From the NCBI GenBank assembly GCA_938041275.1, contig CALISH010000082.1, positions 1 to 33,150 of the forward strand: 33,150 nt of DNA, in the 5' to 3' direction. The stretch is from an uncultured Solobacterium sp. Its GTDB lineage: Bacteria > Bacillota_I > Bacilli_A > Erysipelotrichales > Erysipelotrichaceae. The notes under the pieces were generated by a model. That model was not told the origin of the DNA, searched no databases, and worked only from the letters and a program-made list of their open reading frames with translations. A program made the translations under genes and the position numbers. The first letter of the stretch is position 1; each line of letters begins with the position of its first letter. Below are positions 8,887 to 16,861 of the stretch, in pieces.

Positions 8887-9103
8887 TGGACACGAAATTG
8901 TCTATACGGTTGATGAAGAGAGCATTGCTGGATATACGACAAGTATCACTGGCGATGCACAAACAGGCTTTACAATTACAAATTCCAAGAACACACCAAA
9001 GACAGCAGATCATTTTAATCCAATGATATATACAGGTCTAATGGGAATTTCTCTTTCAATCATAATCATAGTTATGATGAAAAAGAAAACAGTTGAAAGA
9101 TAA
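8873..9103 (+). pseudogene. Adhesin 3' part in a shifted frame: end of Cna_B and sortase signal
   Basis: This reading frame continues the interrupted Cna_B domain (NDGHEIVYTVDEESIAGY, then TGFTITNS). It ends with a sortase-like motif NTPKTAD, a hydrophobic segment (about 21 residues, IYTGLMGISLSIIIIVMM) and the positive tail KKKTVER. It has no ribosome binding site or signal peptide of its own, so it is the displaced tail of the 7180 gene. The sorting motif reads TPKTA instead of LPxTG, an atypical substrate. Whether the frameshift is real, variable or a sequencing error cannot be decided from one sequence. Confidence 0.8.
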
Positions 9104-9180
9104 AAAAGACCTAGTAAAATCCGAACTGTGTTCGTTGATATATACAAATATATACGTTCGGTGAAAGAAAATTTTAGTAA
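9104..9180 (+). repeat. Imperfect inverted repeat after the adhesin
   Basis: CCGAAC (9121-9126) pairs with GTTCGG (9156-9161), and the interior can extend the structure through alternating TATA stretches. Flanking AAAAT and ATTTT could lengthen the stem with bulges. It may serve as the adhesin terminator, though no clean T-tract follows. Confidence 0.4.
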
Positions 9181-9196
9181 ATGAAAATTATTTTGT

Positions 9197-9225
9197 TTGA
9201 CAGATAACAATATATGCATTAAAGT
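9197..9225 (+). promoter_or_regulatory. Promoter of the T-box/peptide-transport operon
   Basis: A perfect -35 TTGACA (9197-9202) lies 17 bases before TAAAGT (9220-9225). The predicted start near 9232 sits just before the first paired bases of the T-box leader. Confidence 0.7.
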
Positions 9226-9238
9226 AATTCACATACAA

Positions 9239-9504
9239 AAGCAATGAAGAGAAAAGTAGTTACTTTAACACTTCTTAGAGAGTTCGGTTAGGTGAAAGCG
9301 AACAAGTTAATGAGTAATGAAAATGGTCTTGGAGCTGTTGTGTCGATAAGTAGGCATGACCGGACATTCCCGTTATAGAATTAGAGTATGTTGGTACTCG
9401 ATGAGGTTGTTTCAGTGATGAAGCAATAAAACAAGGTGGTAACACGTGATGATATATCCCGTCCTTGCAGTATACGAATGTATATTGTGATGACGGGATT
9501 TTTT
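9239..9504 (+). promoter_or_regulatory. T-box riboswitch, methionine specifier (AUG)
   Basis: Stem I begins with the AGTA loop-E strand (about 9255-9258) and contains AGAGAG. A distal helix is formed by GTTCG/CGAAC, and the lower helices by TTACT/AGTAA and AAGA/TCTT. On the return strand GAA-A-ATG-G is followed by TCTT, the same layout as GAAA-GGC-A in the glycine T-box of Geobacillus. This places the specifier codon at 9323-9325 and reads it as AUG. The T-box proper, AAGGTGGTAACACG (9433-9446), has the bulge UGGU, which complements the ACCA end of a tRNA with A73, as in tRNA-Met. A terminator stem ATCCCGTC/GACGGGAT (9456-9499) with an inner 9-bp extension ends in a T-run (9499-9504). Uncharged tRNA-Met should favour read-through into the transporter operon. 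Confidence 0.9.
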
Positions 9505-9549
9505 GTATAGTACTTTACGCCAACACGATAAAGGTACAGGGAGGAAAAG

Positions 9550-11157
9550 ATGAGTAAATTTATTAAAAAGTTTGCAGTAATTGCAACAACAATTTCCTTG
9601 CTTGCAGGATGCAGCGCAGGAAAGTCCAACTCAACAGCTGAAACAACAACAGAGAAGAAGGTATTACGCTTCGGTCAAGCTAATGCAGGAACAGGCTTAG
9701 ACATGCAGATTAGTACATCTTCAGGTGCGGCTTCAATCGCGGATGAAGTAACAGAATCACTCTTACGCTTTGATGACAATAACGAAGAAGAACCAGTATT
9801 GATTGAAGATTTCCCAAAGGTATCTGAAGATGGAAAAGTATATTCCTTTACATTAAAGAAGGGTGTTTACTTCACAGATGGTACAGAGTTGCATTCATCT
9901 GATGTAAAGTACACATTTGAACGTATGTTTACACCTGCTACAGGCGCTAAGTCAACAACATACTTCTCAATGATTGCAGGTGCTAAGGACATGCTTGCAG
10001 GGAATGCTACAGAGCTTTCTGGATTTGAAATCGTCGATGATTATCACTTCAACATCACACTTGATTATGCATTTGCTCCATTCGTTAAGAACTTAGGAAC
10101 ATCATATGCAAATATCTTCCCAGAGAAAGCAACAAAGGAAGCAGGTGCTGCTTGGGGTACAGGTACAAATCTCATTGGTACAGGTCCATACAAGATTCAA
10201 TCAAACGATGACACAACAGAAGTAGTACTTGTTAAAAATGAAAAGTACCACGGTGGTGATGTAAATCTTGATGAACTACATTTCCTTTACTATGATGATG
10301 CACAGACAAAGTTAATTGCTTATGAAAATGGTGATATTGATTTAGCTGATTTACCTGCAAGTTTATTAGAACAGTATCAATCTTCTCATGGTGATGAAAT
10401 CCACACATATCATCCATTAGGAACATCTTTCATCTCACTAAATCTCAAGAGTGAATATATCTCTGATGTAAATGTACGTAAGGCAATCTCGCTCGCAATC
10501 AACCGTGAAGAATTAGTTAAGACAATTCTTGCTGGTGCTGGTATTCCTGCAACATCATTCTTGAATAACCAGATTCCTGGTCATGATGATTCAAGAAAGG
10601 TATTAGAATACAATCCTGAAGCTGCTAAGAAGTTATTAGCTGAAGCAGGTTACAGCAATAGTATCTCACTCACAGCTGAAATTCGTGAAGCTGATAAGAC
10701 AGTATTTGATGCATTACAAGGTTACTTAGCTGAAGTTGGTATCCAGTTAACATTGAATATTGTTGATAACGCTACATGGAACTCTGATCGTGCTGCAGGT
10801 AACCTTGCATTAACAGGCATGACATGGAATGCATTATATCCAGATGGTGACTTCCAAATGTACAACTACTTCTACTCAAAGAACTCTGTAAACCGTGGCG
10901 TGTTCTATGACAACCCAGCATACGATGCAGCGTTAGATAAGGGTAGAGCTTCAACAGATGAAAAAGAACGTGCAGAATTATATAAAGAAGCAGATAAGAT
11001 TCTTACATTCGATGACTATGCATGCATACCTCTATACTATCCACAGAGCCAATTCATCGCGAAGTCATATGTTAAGAACTTTACAGTAGGTAACTTAATC
11101 TATCACTTCTGGAATGCAGATATTGATGCACAAGCAGCAGCAAAAGAACAAAAGTAA
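9550..11157 (+). CDS. Peptide ABC transporter substrate-binding lipoprotein (SBP_bac_5 family)
   Basis: The 535-aa protein has a lipoprotein signal ending in LLAGC (Cys21), followed by a Ser/Thr-rich linker and a family 5 solute-binding fold. The fold shows YSFTLKKGVYFTDGTELHSSDV and NVRKAISLAINREELVK, both hallmark segments of OppA/DppA proteins. It captures peptides outside the cell and delivers them to the permeases encoded next. GGGAGG at 9539-9544 sets the start. The methionine-type T-box upstream suggests that methionine-containing peptides, or another methionine source, are the nutritional target. The exact ligand cannot be read from sequence. The family also includes nickel and glutathione binders, which are less likely given the T-box and the peptidase at the operon end. 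Confidence 0.93.
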   Translation: MSKFIKKFAVIATTISLLAGCSAGKSNSTAETTTEKKVLRFGQANAGTGLDMQISTSSGAASIADEVTESLLRFDDNNEEEPVLIEDFPKVSEDGKVYSFTLKKGVYFTDGTELHSSDVKYTFERMFTPATGAKSTTYFSMIAGAKDMLAGNATELSGFEIVDDYHFNITLDYAFAPFVKNLGTSYANIFPEKATKEAGAAWGTGTNLIGTGPYKIQSNDDTTEVVLVKNEKYHGGDVNLDELHFLYYDDAQTKLIAYENGDIDLADLPASLLEQYQSSHGDEIHTYHPLGTSFISLNLKSEYISDVNVRKAISLAINREELVKTILAGAGIPATSFLNNQIPGHDDSRKVLEYNPEAAKKLLAEAGYSNSISLTAEIREADKTVFDALQGYLAEVGIQLTLNIVDNATWNSDRAAGNLALTGMTWNALYPDGDFQMYNYFYSKNSVNRGVFYDNPAYDAALDKGRASTDEKERAELYKEADKILTFDDYACIPLYYPQSQFIAKSYVKNFTVGNLIYHFWNADIDAQAAAKEQK

Positions 11158-11172
11158 AAAACATTAGGATAG

Positions 11173-11207
11173 CAGTCTGTGTGTGATGATTCCATACACA
11201 CAGACTG
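11173..11207 (+). repeat. 12-bp hairpin between binding protein and permease genes
   Basis: CAGTCTGTGTGT (11173-11184) pairs perfectly with ACACACAGACTG (11196-11207) around an 11-base loop. No uninterrupted T-tract follows. It probably acts as a partial terminator or an RNA 3' stabiliser, raising binding-protein levels over the membrane components. That is a common arrangement in ABC operons. Confidence 0.65.
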
Positions 11208-11237
11208 TATTTCTGTTATTGATGAAAGGATATAGGC

Positions 11238-12170
11238 ATGGGTAAATATATTTTAAAAAGAGCACTGTTGGCATTCATGATTATCTTTGCGATTTCCTTA
11301 CTTACATTTATTGTTTTAAATGTAATTCCAGGAGATGTCGTAGCCGCAATGCTTGGTGAATTTGCAAGTAAAGACGCAATTGAAACTGCTAGACACCAAC
11401 TAGGTCTTGATGTGCCTTTGCCACTCCAATATTTACGTTGGCTCCAGGGCTTGGTTACAGGAAATCTAGGTACTAGTTACTTCCAACGTAAGGCAGTATT
11501 AACTTTAATCTTACAAGCGTTTAAATATACATTTGTGATGGCGATTGCTGCATACATTATCGCAATCGTAATCGGATTATTATTTGGTGTATTAGCAGCG
11601 GTATACCACAATCGTATTATCGATCGTATTTTGATGTCACTTTCTGTATTTGGTATCTCAGCGCCATCATTTTGGATTGCGATTATCTTACAGATTTTTG
11701 TAGGTTTAAAACTTGGTTGGTTTCCAGTATCAGGTGTGAAATCTGCAGTATGGTGGGTGTTACCGTCATTTTCGCTAGGCATTCGATCTGCCGCATCCAT
11801 TGCACGTGTTACACGTACATCGATGTTAGAAGTAATGAAACAGGATTATATCCGTACAGCATTTGCGAAGGGTATTAGTTATCCAAGAATCATTTTCTTC
11901 CATGCATTCCGAAATGCGTTAATTCCAATTATGACGATTCTTGGAAATGACTTTGGTGTGCTACTAACAGGATCAATGATTACCGAGAATGTATTTAATA
12001 TTCCAGGTATTGGTAAGCTATTGATAGATGCAATCAATCGTCGTGATATTCCACTTGTACAAGGTGGAGTTATCTATGTAGCAGCGATATGTGTATTTGT
12101 ATATTTTGTGGTAGATATATTATATGCTATTGTCAATCCAAATATACGTTTAACAAAGGAGGTTAACTAA
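11238..12170 (+). CDS. Peptide ABC transporter permease (OppB/DppB family)
   Basis: The 310-aa membrane protein starts with an N-terminal helix (ILKRALLAFMIIFAISLLTF) and the family-typical PGDVVAAMLGE and LGLDVPLPLQYLRWL region. The BPD_transp_1 domain follows, with its cytoplasmic coupling (EAA-like) loop near FHAFRNALIPIMTILGNDFG. About six transmembrane segments are expected. It forms half of the translocation channel with the next gene product. Its stop codon overlaps the next start by one base (TAATG), indicating translational coupling. Confidence 0.94.
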   Translation: MGKYILKRALLAFMIIFAISLLTFIVLNVIPGDVVAAMLGEFASKDAIETARHQLGLDVPLPLQYLRWLQGLVTGNLGTSYFQRKAVLTLILQAFKYTFVMAIAAYIIAIVIGLLFGVLAAVYHNRIIDRILMSLSVFGISAPSFWIAIILQIFVGLKLGWFPVSGVKSAVWWVLPSFSLGIRSAASIARVTRTSMLEVMKQDYIRTAFAKGISYPRIIFFHAFRNALIPIMTILGNDFGVLLTGSMITENVFNIPGIGKLLIDAINRRDIPLVQGGVIYVAAICVFVYFVVDILYAIVNPNIRLTKEVN

Positions 12171-13033
12171 TGAAGAAAAATAATTTCTATAGTGAATCCT
12201 TCCAGCGTTTTTGTAAAAACAAAGTTGCTGTTTTATCGGCACTTATTCTAATTAGTTTAATTATTATTTGTTTCATCGCTCCATTTATTACAATCTATGA
12301 TCCTGAAAAGCAGGCATTGTCAGAGCGTCTATTATCACCTAGTCTAAAACACTGGTGGGGTACAGACCAGTATGGTAGAGATATCTTTACACGTTGTGTA
12401 TATGGTTGCCGTGTATCATTATCAGTAGGTATTATCTCGCAATTAATTGCGACAATTATTGGATACTTTATGGGTGTTACAGCAGGCTATGTCAGTGGTA
12501 AAACAGATGATGCGATTTCATTTGTGATGCAGGTATTCTCATCATTTCCATTCCTATTATTTGCGATGGCTCTGATGTATGCGTTAGGGCCTGGCATTAC
12601 AAATTTATATATATCACTTGGCTTATTAAGCTGGGCAAGTACAGCTAAGCTCATTCGTGGTCAAGTAATGCAACTAAAGGGACAGGAATACATTCAAGCA
12701 TGTAAAGTGGATGGTGGTTCTACATTACGTATTATCTTGAAGCACTTATTCCCTAATTGTATTCCAATGTTAATCGTTTCAATTACGTTAGGCATTCCTG
12801 GCGCAATCTTATCGGAAGCGAGTTTAAGTTATTTAGGTTTAGGGGTACCTTCACCAAAACCTAGCTGGGGATCAATGATTGCGGAATCACAGGATTTTAT
12901 CCGTAGTAATACGTATTACAGTTTATTTCCAGGTCTATGTATTATCGTTACAGTAATGGCCTTTAACATGATGGGTGATGGCTTACGTGATGCTCTAGAT
13001 CCTAAGCTGCGTATTTCAAGAGGTGAACTATGA
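12170..13033 (+). CDS. Peptide ABC transporter permease (OppC/DppC family)
   Basis: The 287-aa product shows the OppC N-terminal segment (FCKNKVAVLSALILISLIII), the conserved HWWGTDQYGRDIFTR signature, and a coupling loop LKHLFPNCIPMLIVSITLG. The family-typical ASLSYLGLGVPSPKPSWGSM follows. It is the second channel subunit. AAGGAGG at 12156-12162 and the one-base overlap with the previous gene define the start. It overlaps the ATPase gene by four bases (ATGA). Confidence 0.95.
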   Translation: MKKNNFYSESFQRFCKNKVAVLSALILISLIIICFIAPFITIYDPEKQALSERLLSPSLKHWWGTDQYGRDIFTRCVYGCRVSLSVGIISQLIATIIGYFMGVTAGYVSGKTDDAISFVMQVFSSFPFLLFAMALMYALGPGITNLYISLGLLSWASTAKLIRGQVMQLKGQEYIQACKVDGGSTLRIILKHLFPNCIPMLIVSITLGIPGAILSEASLSYLGLGVPSPKPSWGSMIAESQDFIRSNTYYSLFPGLCIIVTVMAFNMMGDGLRDALDPKLRISRGEL

Positions 13034-14016
13034 GCCAAAATACAGTATTAGAGATAAAAGATTTGGAAGTTGAACTATTATCAGAAAAAGGGCCGCTTCC
13101 AGTTATCGATAAAGTGAATCTCTCGATTAAAGAGGGCGAAATTGTAGGCATCGTAGGTGAGAGTGGTTGTGGTAAGTCTATGCTAGCATCGGCGATTATG
13201 AATCTTTTGAATTCACCCGCAAAAATCGCTGCTGGAACAATATTTTATGCAGGTCAGGATATGACAACCTTAAGTCCACGTGAATTTCAAAGGATACGTG
13301 GAAAAGAAATTTCAATGATTTTCCAAGAGCCAATGACTTCATTAAACCCATTAATGAAAGTTGGTAAACAAATTGAAGAAGCTATCAAAGCACATGAGAA
13401 AGTATCGAATGCAGAACTTAAAGAACGTGCAATCGCTGCGATTCGTGATGTAGGAATCCCGCAACCGGAAAAGGTTTATCATGATATTCCATCCCGATTA
13501 TCTGGTGGTATGAGACAGCGTATTATGATTGCGATGGCACTTGTGTGTCATCCAAAGCTTCTTATCTGTGATGAACCTACTACAGCTTTGGACGTTACGA
13601 TTCAAGCACAGATTCTTCGCTTAATTAAGAAGTTACGTGATGAAACAAATACTGCAGTAATCTTTATCTCCCATGATATGGGGGTTATCTATCAAATGGT
13701 CGATCGTGTCGTTGTCATGTATGCAGGTCAATTTGTGGAGAGTGCTCCATGTAAGAAGTTGTTTGAAAAACCATTACATCCTTACACGATTGGATTACAG
13801 AATGCAATTCCACAAATTAATAGACAACAATCTTCTCTACAAGATATCCCGGGTTCAGTACCGATGTTGGATAACTTGCCAGAAGGATGTTTGTTCGCAC
13901 CTAGATGTCCATTTGCGAAGGGCGAATGTTTTACAAAGAAAGTTAGCCTCAAGCATTATGATGATCATTCTGTTCGTTGCTTGTTGGTAGATGAAGGAGG
14001 ATGGCACAATGAGTGA
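13030..14016 (+). CDS. Peptide ABC transporter ATPase (OppD/DppD family)
   Basis: The 328-aa ATP-binding subunit contains Walker A GESGCGKS, Q-loop FQEPMTSLNPL, signature LSGGMRQR, Walker B LLICDEPTTALD and the switch His in FISHDMG. The C-terminal oligo_HPY extension carries the cysteine cluster CLFAPRCPFAKGEC. In related proteins such cysteines can hold an iron-sulfur cluster. It pairs with the following ATPase to power transport. Its end overlaps the next gene by eight bases. Confidence 0.95.
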   Translation: MSQNTVLEIKDLEVELLSEKGPLPVIDKVNLSIKEGEIVGIVGESGCGKSMLASAIMNLLNSPAKIAAGTIFYAGQDMTTLSPREFQRIRGKEISMIFQEPMTSLNPLMKVGKQIEEAIKAHEKVSNAELKERAIAAIRDVGIPQPEKVYHDIPSRLSGGMRQRIMIAMALVCHPKLLICDEPTTALDVTIQAQILRLIKKLRDETNTAVIFISHDMGVIYQMVDRVVVMYAGQFVESAPCKKLFEKPLHPYTIGLQNAIPQINRQQSSLQDIPGSVPMLDNLPEGCLFAPRCPFAKGECFTKKVSLKHYDDHSVRCLLVDEGGWHNE

Positions 14017-14986
14017 AATCATTCTTGAAGTTCAAAATCTAAAGAAATACTACCAACAAGGCACACTATTTCAAAAGAAAGAAAGTGTAAAAGCAGTTGA
14101 TGATGTTAGTTTTGTACTACATCGTAAAGAGACACTTGCGATTGTTGGAGAAAGTGGATGTGGTAAATCAACAACAGTAAAATCATTGATTCGTTTGACG
14201 GAACCAACTTCAGGAAAAATCATCCTAAATGGAGAAGACTTTACAAGTTTAAAAGGAAAAGAGTTACGTGAAGCAAGAAAGAAGTTAAAGATTATTTTCC
14301 AAGATCCGTATTCTTCCTTAAATCCACGCATGACAGTACGAGATATCATTGCGGAACCAATTGATATTGAGAAGACTTGGAAAACACGCAGTGAGCGAGA
14401 AGAAATAGTATTAGAAACCATGAAACTTGTTGGACTTGACCCAACTTGGATCAATCGCTATCCACATGAATTCTCTGGTGGTCAAAGACAACGGATTGGA
14501 ATTGCACGTGCAATTATTTTAAAACCAGATATTGTTATTTGTGATGAACCAGTATCTGCGTTAGATGTGTCTATCCAAGCAAAAATTATTAATCTATTAA
14601 AACAACTACAAGAAGAATTGAACATTTCTTATATCTTTATTTCTCACGACCTAGGTGTTGTAAAACACATTGCAGATCGTATTCTGGTAATGTATTTGGG
14701 ACATGTCGTTGAAGAGGGAAGTTGTGAGGATATCTTCAATCATCCATCACATCCTTACACACGAACATTACTGAATGCAATTCCTACAATTGGTGTAGAG
14801 ATGAGTGAAAATACATTGATTGAAGGTGATCTTCCATCACCTTCCAATCCACCAAAAGGTTGTGTATTCCACACAAGATGTCCTTTTGCGAAAGAGGAAT
14901 GTAAACTCAAACAACCAGAAGTTAAAGACCTAGGAAATGGTCATCAATATGCATGCATATTGAATACAGAAAATGAAAGTGAGTAA
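14009..14986 (+). CDS. Peptide ABC transporter ATPase (OppF/DppF family)
   Basis: The start is set at ATG 14009 (MSEIILEV), with AAGGAGG about eight bases upstream. An in-frame ATG at 13991 lies before that site and is unlikely. The 325-aa protein has Walker A GESGCGKS, signature FSGGQRQR, Walker B IVICDEPVSALD and FISHDLG. It also has the same oligo_HPY cysteine tail as its partner (CVFHTRCPFAKEEC). The extra N-terminal KKYYQQGTLFQKKE segment is typical of OppF/DppF. With OppD it forms the heterodimeric motor. Confidence 0.95.
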   Translation: MSEIILEVQNLKKYYQQGTLFQKKESVKAVDDVSFVLHRKETLAIVGESGCGKSTTVKSLIRLTEPTSGKIILNGEDFTSLKGKELREARKKLKIIFQDPYSSLNPRMTVRDIIAEPIDIEKTWKTRSEREEIVLETMKLVGLDPTWINRYPHEFSGGQRQRIGIARAIILKPDIVICDEPVSALDVSIQAKIINLLKQLQEELNISYIFISHDLGVVKHIADRILVMYLGHVVEEGSCEDIFNHPSHPYTRTLLNAIPTIGVEMSENTLIEGDLPSPSNPPKGCVFHTRCPFAKEECKLKQPEVKDLGNGHQYACILNTENESE

Positions 14987-14990
14987 ACTT

Positions 14991-16070
14991 ATGGAATTTA
15001 ATCGTGAACAAATTGAAAAGAACTTCCGCCAGCGTATCAAAGGATTATCATCCGTATTTGGACCTAGCGGTTTTGAAGAAGAAGTTGCAGACCTCATCAA
15101 GCAAAACTTGGCTGATTCAGACTTCACACATTCTACAGATGTGCTTGGAAATTTAATTTATCATCGTAAAGGAACTGGTGACAAGAAGATTCTTATCGCA
15201 GCACATATGGATGAAATTGGCTTGATTATTCGTCATATCGATAGTAAAGGATTTATCTGGGTGGATACACTAGGAGGTTTCGCACCTCAGCAGTTCTTTG
15301 GTAAGCGCGTCATCATCAAGACAGATGAAGGTAAGCATATCAACGGTATTATTAATTCACTTCATCCAGGAAGACCTGATCGTTGTACAACAATGCCATC
15401 TTCCGTACATGAATTCTTCATTGAAGTTGGTTGTGAATCTCGCCAGGAAGTATTAGAACTTGGTATTGAAGAGGGCAATGCGGTTTCAATTGACTATCCT
15501 GTGATTGAACTTGGTAAGTACAAGTTAGGTGGTAAGGCGCTGGATGATCGTGCACTCGTGTTTATCTTGGAAGAAGTTGTACGTTTACTACAAGGTAGAG
15601 AAGATATTCCTGATCTATATGCAGTATTTACAACCCAAGAAGAAGTGGGTGCTCGTGGTGCTATCGTTGCCGCAACAAATATCAAGCCTGATATTGCGAT
15701 TGCTTTAGATATGAGTCTTGCGACTGATATTCCAGGTGTTCCAGAATCAGAGTACATCAATGTATTAGGTAAGGGAACATCCATCAAGGTGATGGATAAA
15801 TTATCTACTTGTATCGGAGGCTTGATTGCACATCCACAACTTGTACGTGATTTAAAGAAAGTTGCGAAAGACAATCAGATTCCATACGGAATCGAAGCGT
15901 ATGCGGCTGGTGCGACAGATGCTAGCTTTATGCAGACATTAAATGGTGGTATTATCGCTGGTGGTGTTCAGATTCCAATGCGTTATGTACATAGTTATGA
16001 AGTGGTTGATGTACGAGATGTCGTTGATACAGTTGAATTATTATATCGATACATCCTTACACAGGCATAG
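14991..16070 (+). CDS. M42-family metallo-aminopeptidase
   Basis: A cytosolic di-metal aminopeptidase that removes N-terminal residues from peptides. Visible ligand motifs are AAHMDEIG (His), GKALDDRA (bridging Asp), TTQEEVGARG (catalytic Glu pair), ALDMS (Asp) and YVHSYEVV (His). The GPSGFEEEVADL opening is characteristic of the family. I chose ATG 14991 (MEFNREQ, 359 aa) because a partial ribosome binding site precedes it; ATG 14973 inside the previous gene would add six residues. It directly follows or overlaps the peptide transporter genes, so imported peptides probably pass straight to this enzyme. The operon ends with a strong terminator. I avoid a finer name (PepA/FrvX/YsdC) because specificity cannot be seen. 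Confidence 0.92.
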   Translation: MEFNREQIEKNFRQRIKGLSSVFGPSGFEEEVADLIKQNLADSDFTHSTDVLGNLIYHRKGTGDKKILIAAHMDEIGLIIRHIDSKGFIWVDTLGGFAPQQFFGKRVIIKTDEGKHINGIINSLHPGRPDRCTTMPSSVHEFFIEVGCESRQEVLELGIEEGNAVSIDYPVIELGKYKLGGKALDDRALVFILEEVVRLLQGREDIPDLYAVFTTQEEVGARGAIVAATNIKPDIAIALDMSLATDIPGVPESEYINVLGKGTSIKVMDKLSTCIGGLIAHPQLVRDLKKVAKDNQIPYGIEAYAAGATDASFMQTLNGGIIAGGVQIPMRYVHSYEVVDVRDVVDTVELLYRYILTQA

Positions 16071-16093
16071 GGAGGTAAATTACCTCCTTTTTT
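16071..16093 (+). terminator. Terminator of the peptide uptake operon
   Basis: GGAGGTA and TACCTCC form a tight 7-bp stem around AAT, followed by six T residues, immediately after the M42 stop codon. Confidence 0.9.
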
Positions 16094-16127
16094 GATGATA
16101 ACGATAGGAGATTTACATTGTCTACGA

Positions 16128-16133
16128 TATAAT
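16128..16133 (+). promoter_or_regulatory. Possible -10 element for the PAP2/ABC-F/brnQ genes
   Basis: A perfect TATAAT lies 24 bases before the start at 16157. No matching -35 hexamer is visible at 16-18 bases, so this is tentative. Confidence 0.4.
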
Positions 16134-16156
16134 AAGCGATGTGAAAGAGGAAGACT

Positions 16157-16846
16157 ATGAAATGGTTAAAAGACTGTTTAAATAAGAGATTTTTCAAGAT
16201 TCCAGTCTATGGATATATCGCTGGAATAGGCATGTTTATTTTGCAGAGATATATGTATCTTTGGGCAAATGATATTAGTCTTGCGCTTGGAATTGGGTGG
16301 CATACAACTAAGATTGCATGGTTAGATGATTTGATTCCACTATTTCTTCCTTTCATTACTGTTTATATCTTGTCGTATTTTTTCTGGATTTATGGTCCCA
16401 TGGCCGTTGCGAAGGATGGAACAAAGGAACATTTCAAAGATTTCTTAATTGGAATGTTTGTGGCCTATTTGATTGGCGCAATTATATTTACGGTTTATCC
16501 TACACGTATGGACCGTGTTGCGGAGAATCTTCTTAACGATAATCCAGGTGTGCTAAATCATGCGCTACAGTGGATATATAACATGGATGGTGGTCGCTAT
16601 GGTACAAATCTAGCACCAAGTTATCACTGTCTTATTAGTACTTGTTGTTATATGGGAGTTGCAAAACGCCCTGAGTATTCCAAGTCCTATCGTATTTTCT
16701 CCGCAGTATTCTGCGTATTAATTTTTGCAAGTACAGTATTATGCAAACAACATTATTTCATCGATATTCCTGCAGGGATTATCATTGCGTATATCTCAAT
16801 GAGACTAGCATTAAAACATCACTGGGGAAAGGTTTTGACATTTTAA
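16157..16846 (+). CDS. PAP2-superfamily membrane phosphatase-like protein
   Basis: The 229-aa integral membrane protein has about six hydrophobic segments. PSYHC (about residue 155) and KQHYFIDIPAG (about residue 196) match the two C-terminal PAP2 active-site motifs (PSxHC and xxxxHxxxD). This is the variant found in the phosphatidic-acid phosphatase/inositolphosphorylceramide-synthase-like branch. It probably dephosphorylates or transfers phosphate on a lipid or lipid-linked substrate at the membrane. The exact substrate is unknown. It starts after GAGGAAG and lies 15 bases ahead of the ABC-F gene. Confidence 0.82.
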   Translation: MKWLKDCLNKRFFKIPVYGYIAGIGMFILQRYMYLWANDISLALGIGWHTTKIAWLDDLIPLFLPFITVYILSYFFWIYGPMAVAKDGTKEHFKDFLIGMFVAYLIGAIIFTVYPTRMDRVAENLLNDNPGVLNHALQWIYNMDGGRYGTNLAPSYHCLISTCCYMGVAKRPEYSKSYRIFSAVFCVLIFASTVLCKQHYFIDIPAGIIIAYISMRLALKHHWGKVLTF

Positions 16847-16861
16847 AGTAAAGAGGTAGTC

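Noticed and set aside
9322..9324. AAU (Asn) as the T-box specifier
   Set aside because: Aligning GAA-A-codon-purine with the known glycine T-box layout places AUG, not AAU, in the specifier position, and AUG is followed by the expected purine.
11477..11800. Open frame of 107 codons on the minus strand inside the OppB-like permease
   Set aside because: It is antisense to conserved permease sequence and has no initiation signals.
15494..15874. Open frame of 126 codons on the minus strand inside the M42 peptidase
   Set aside because: It is antisense to the metal-site region of a conserved enzyme; a compositional shadow.
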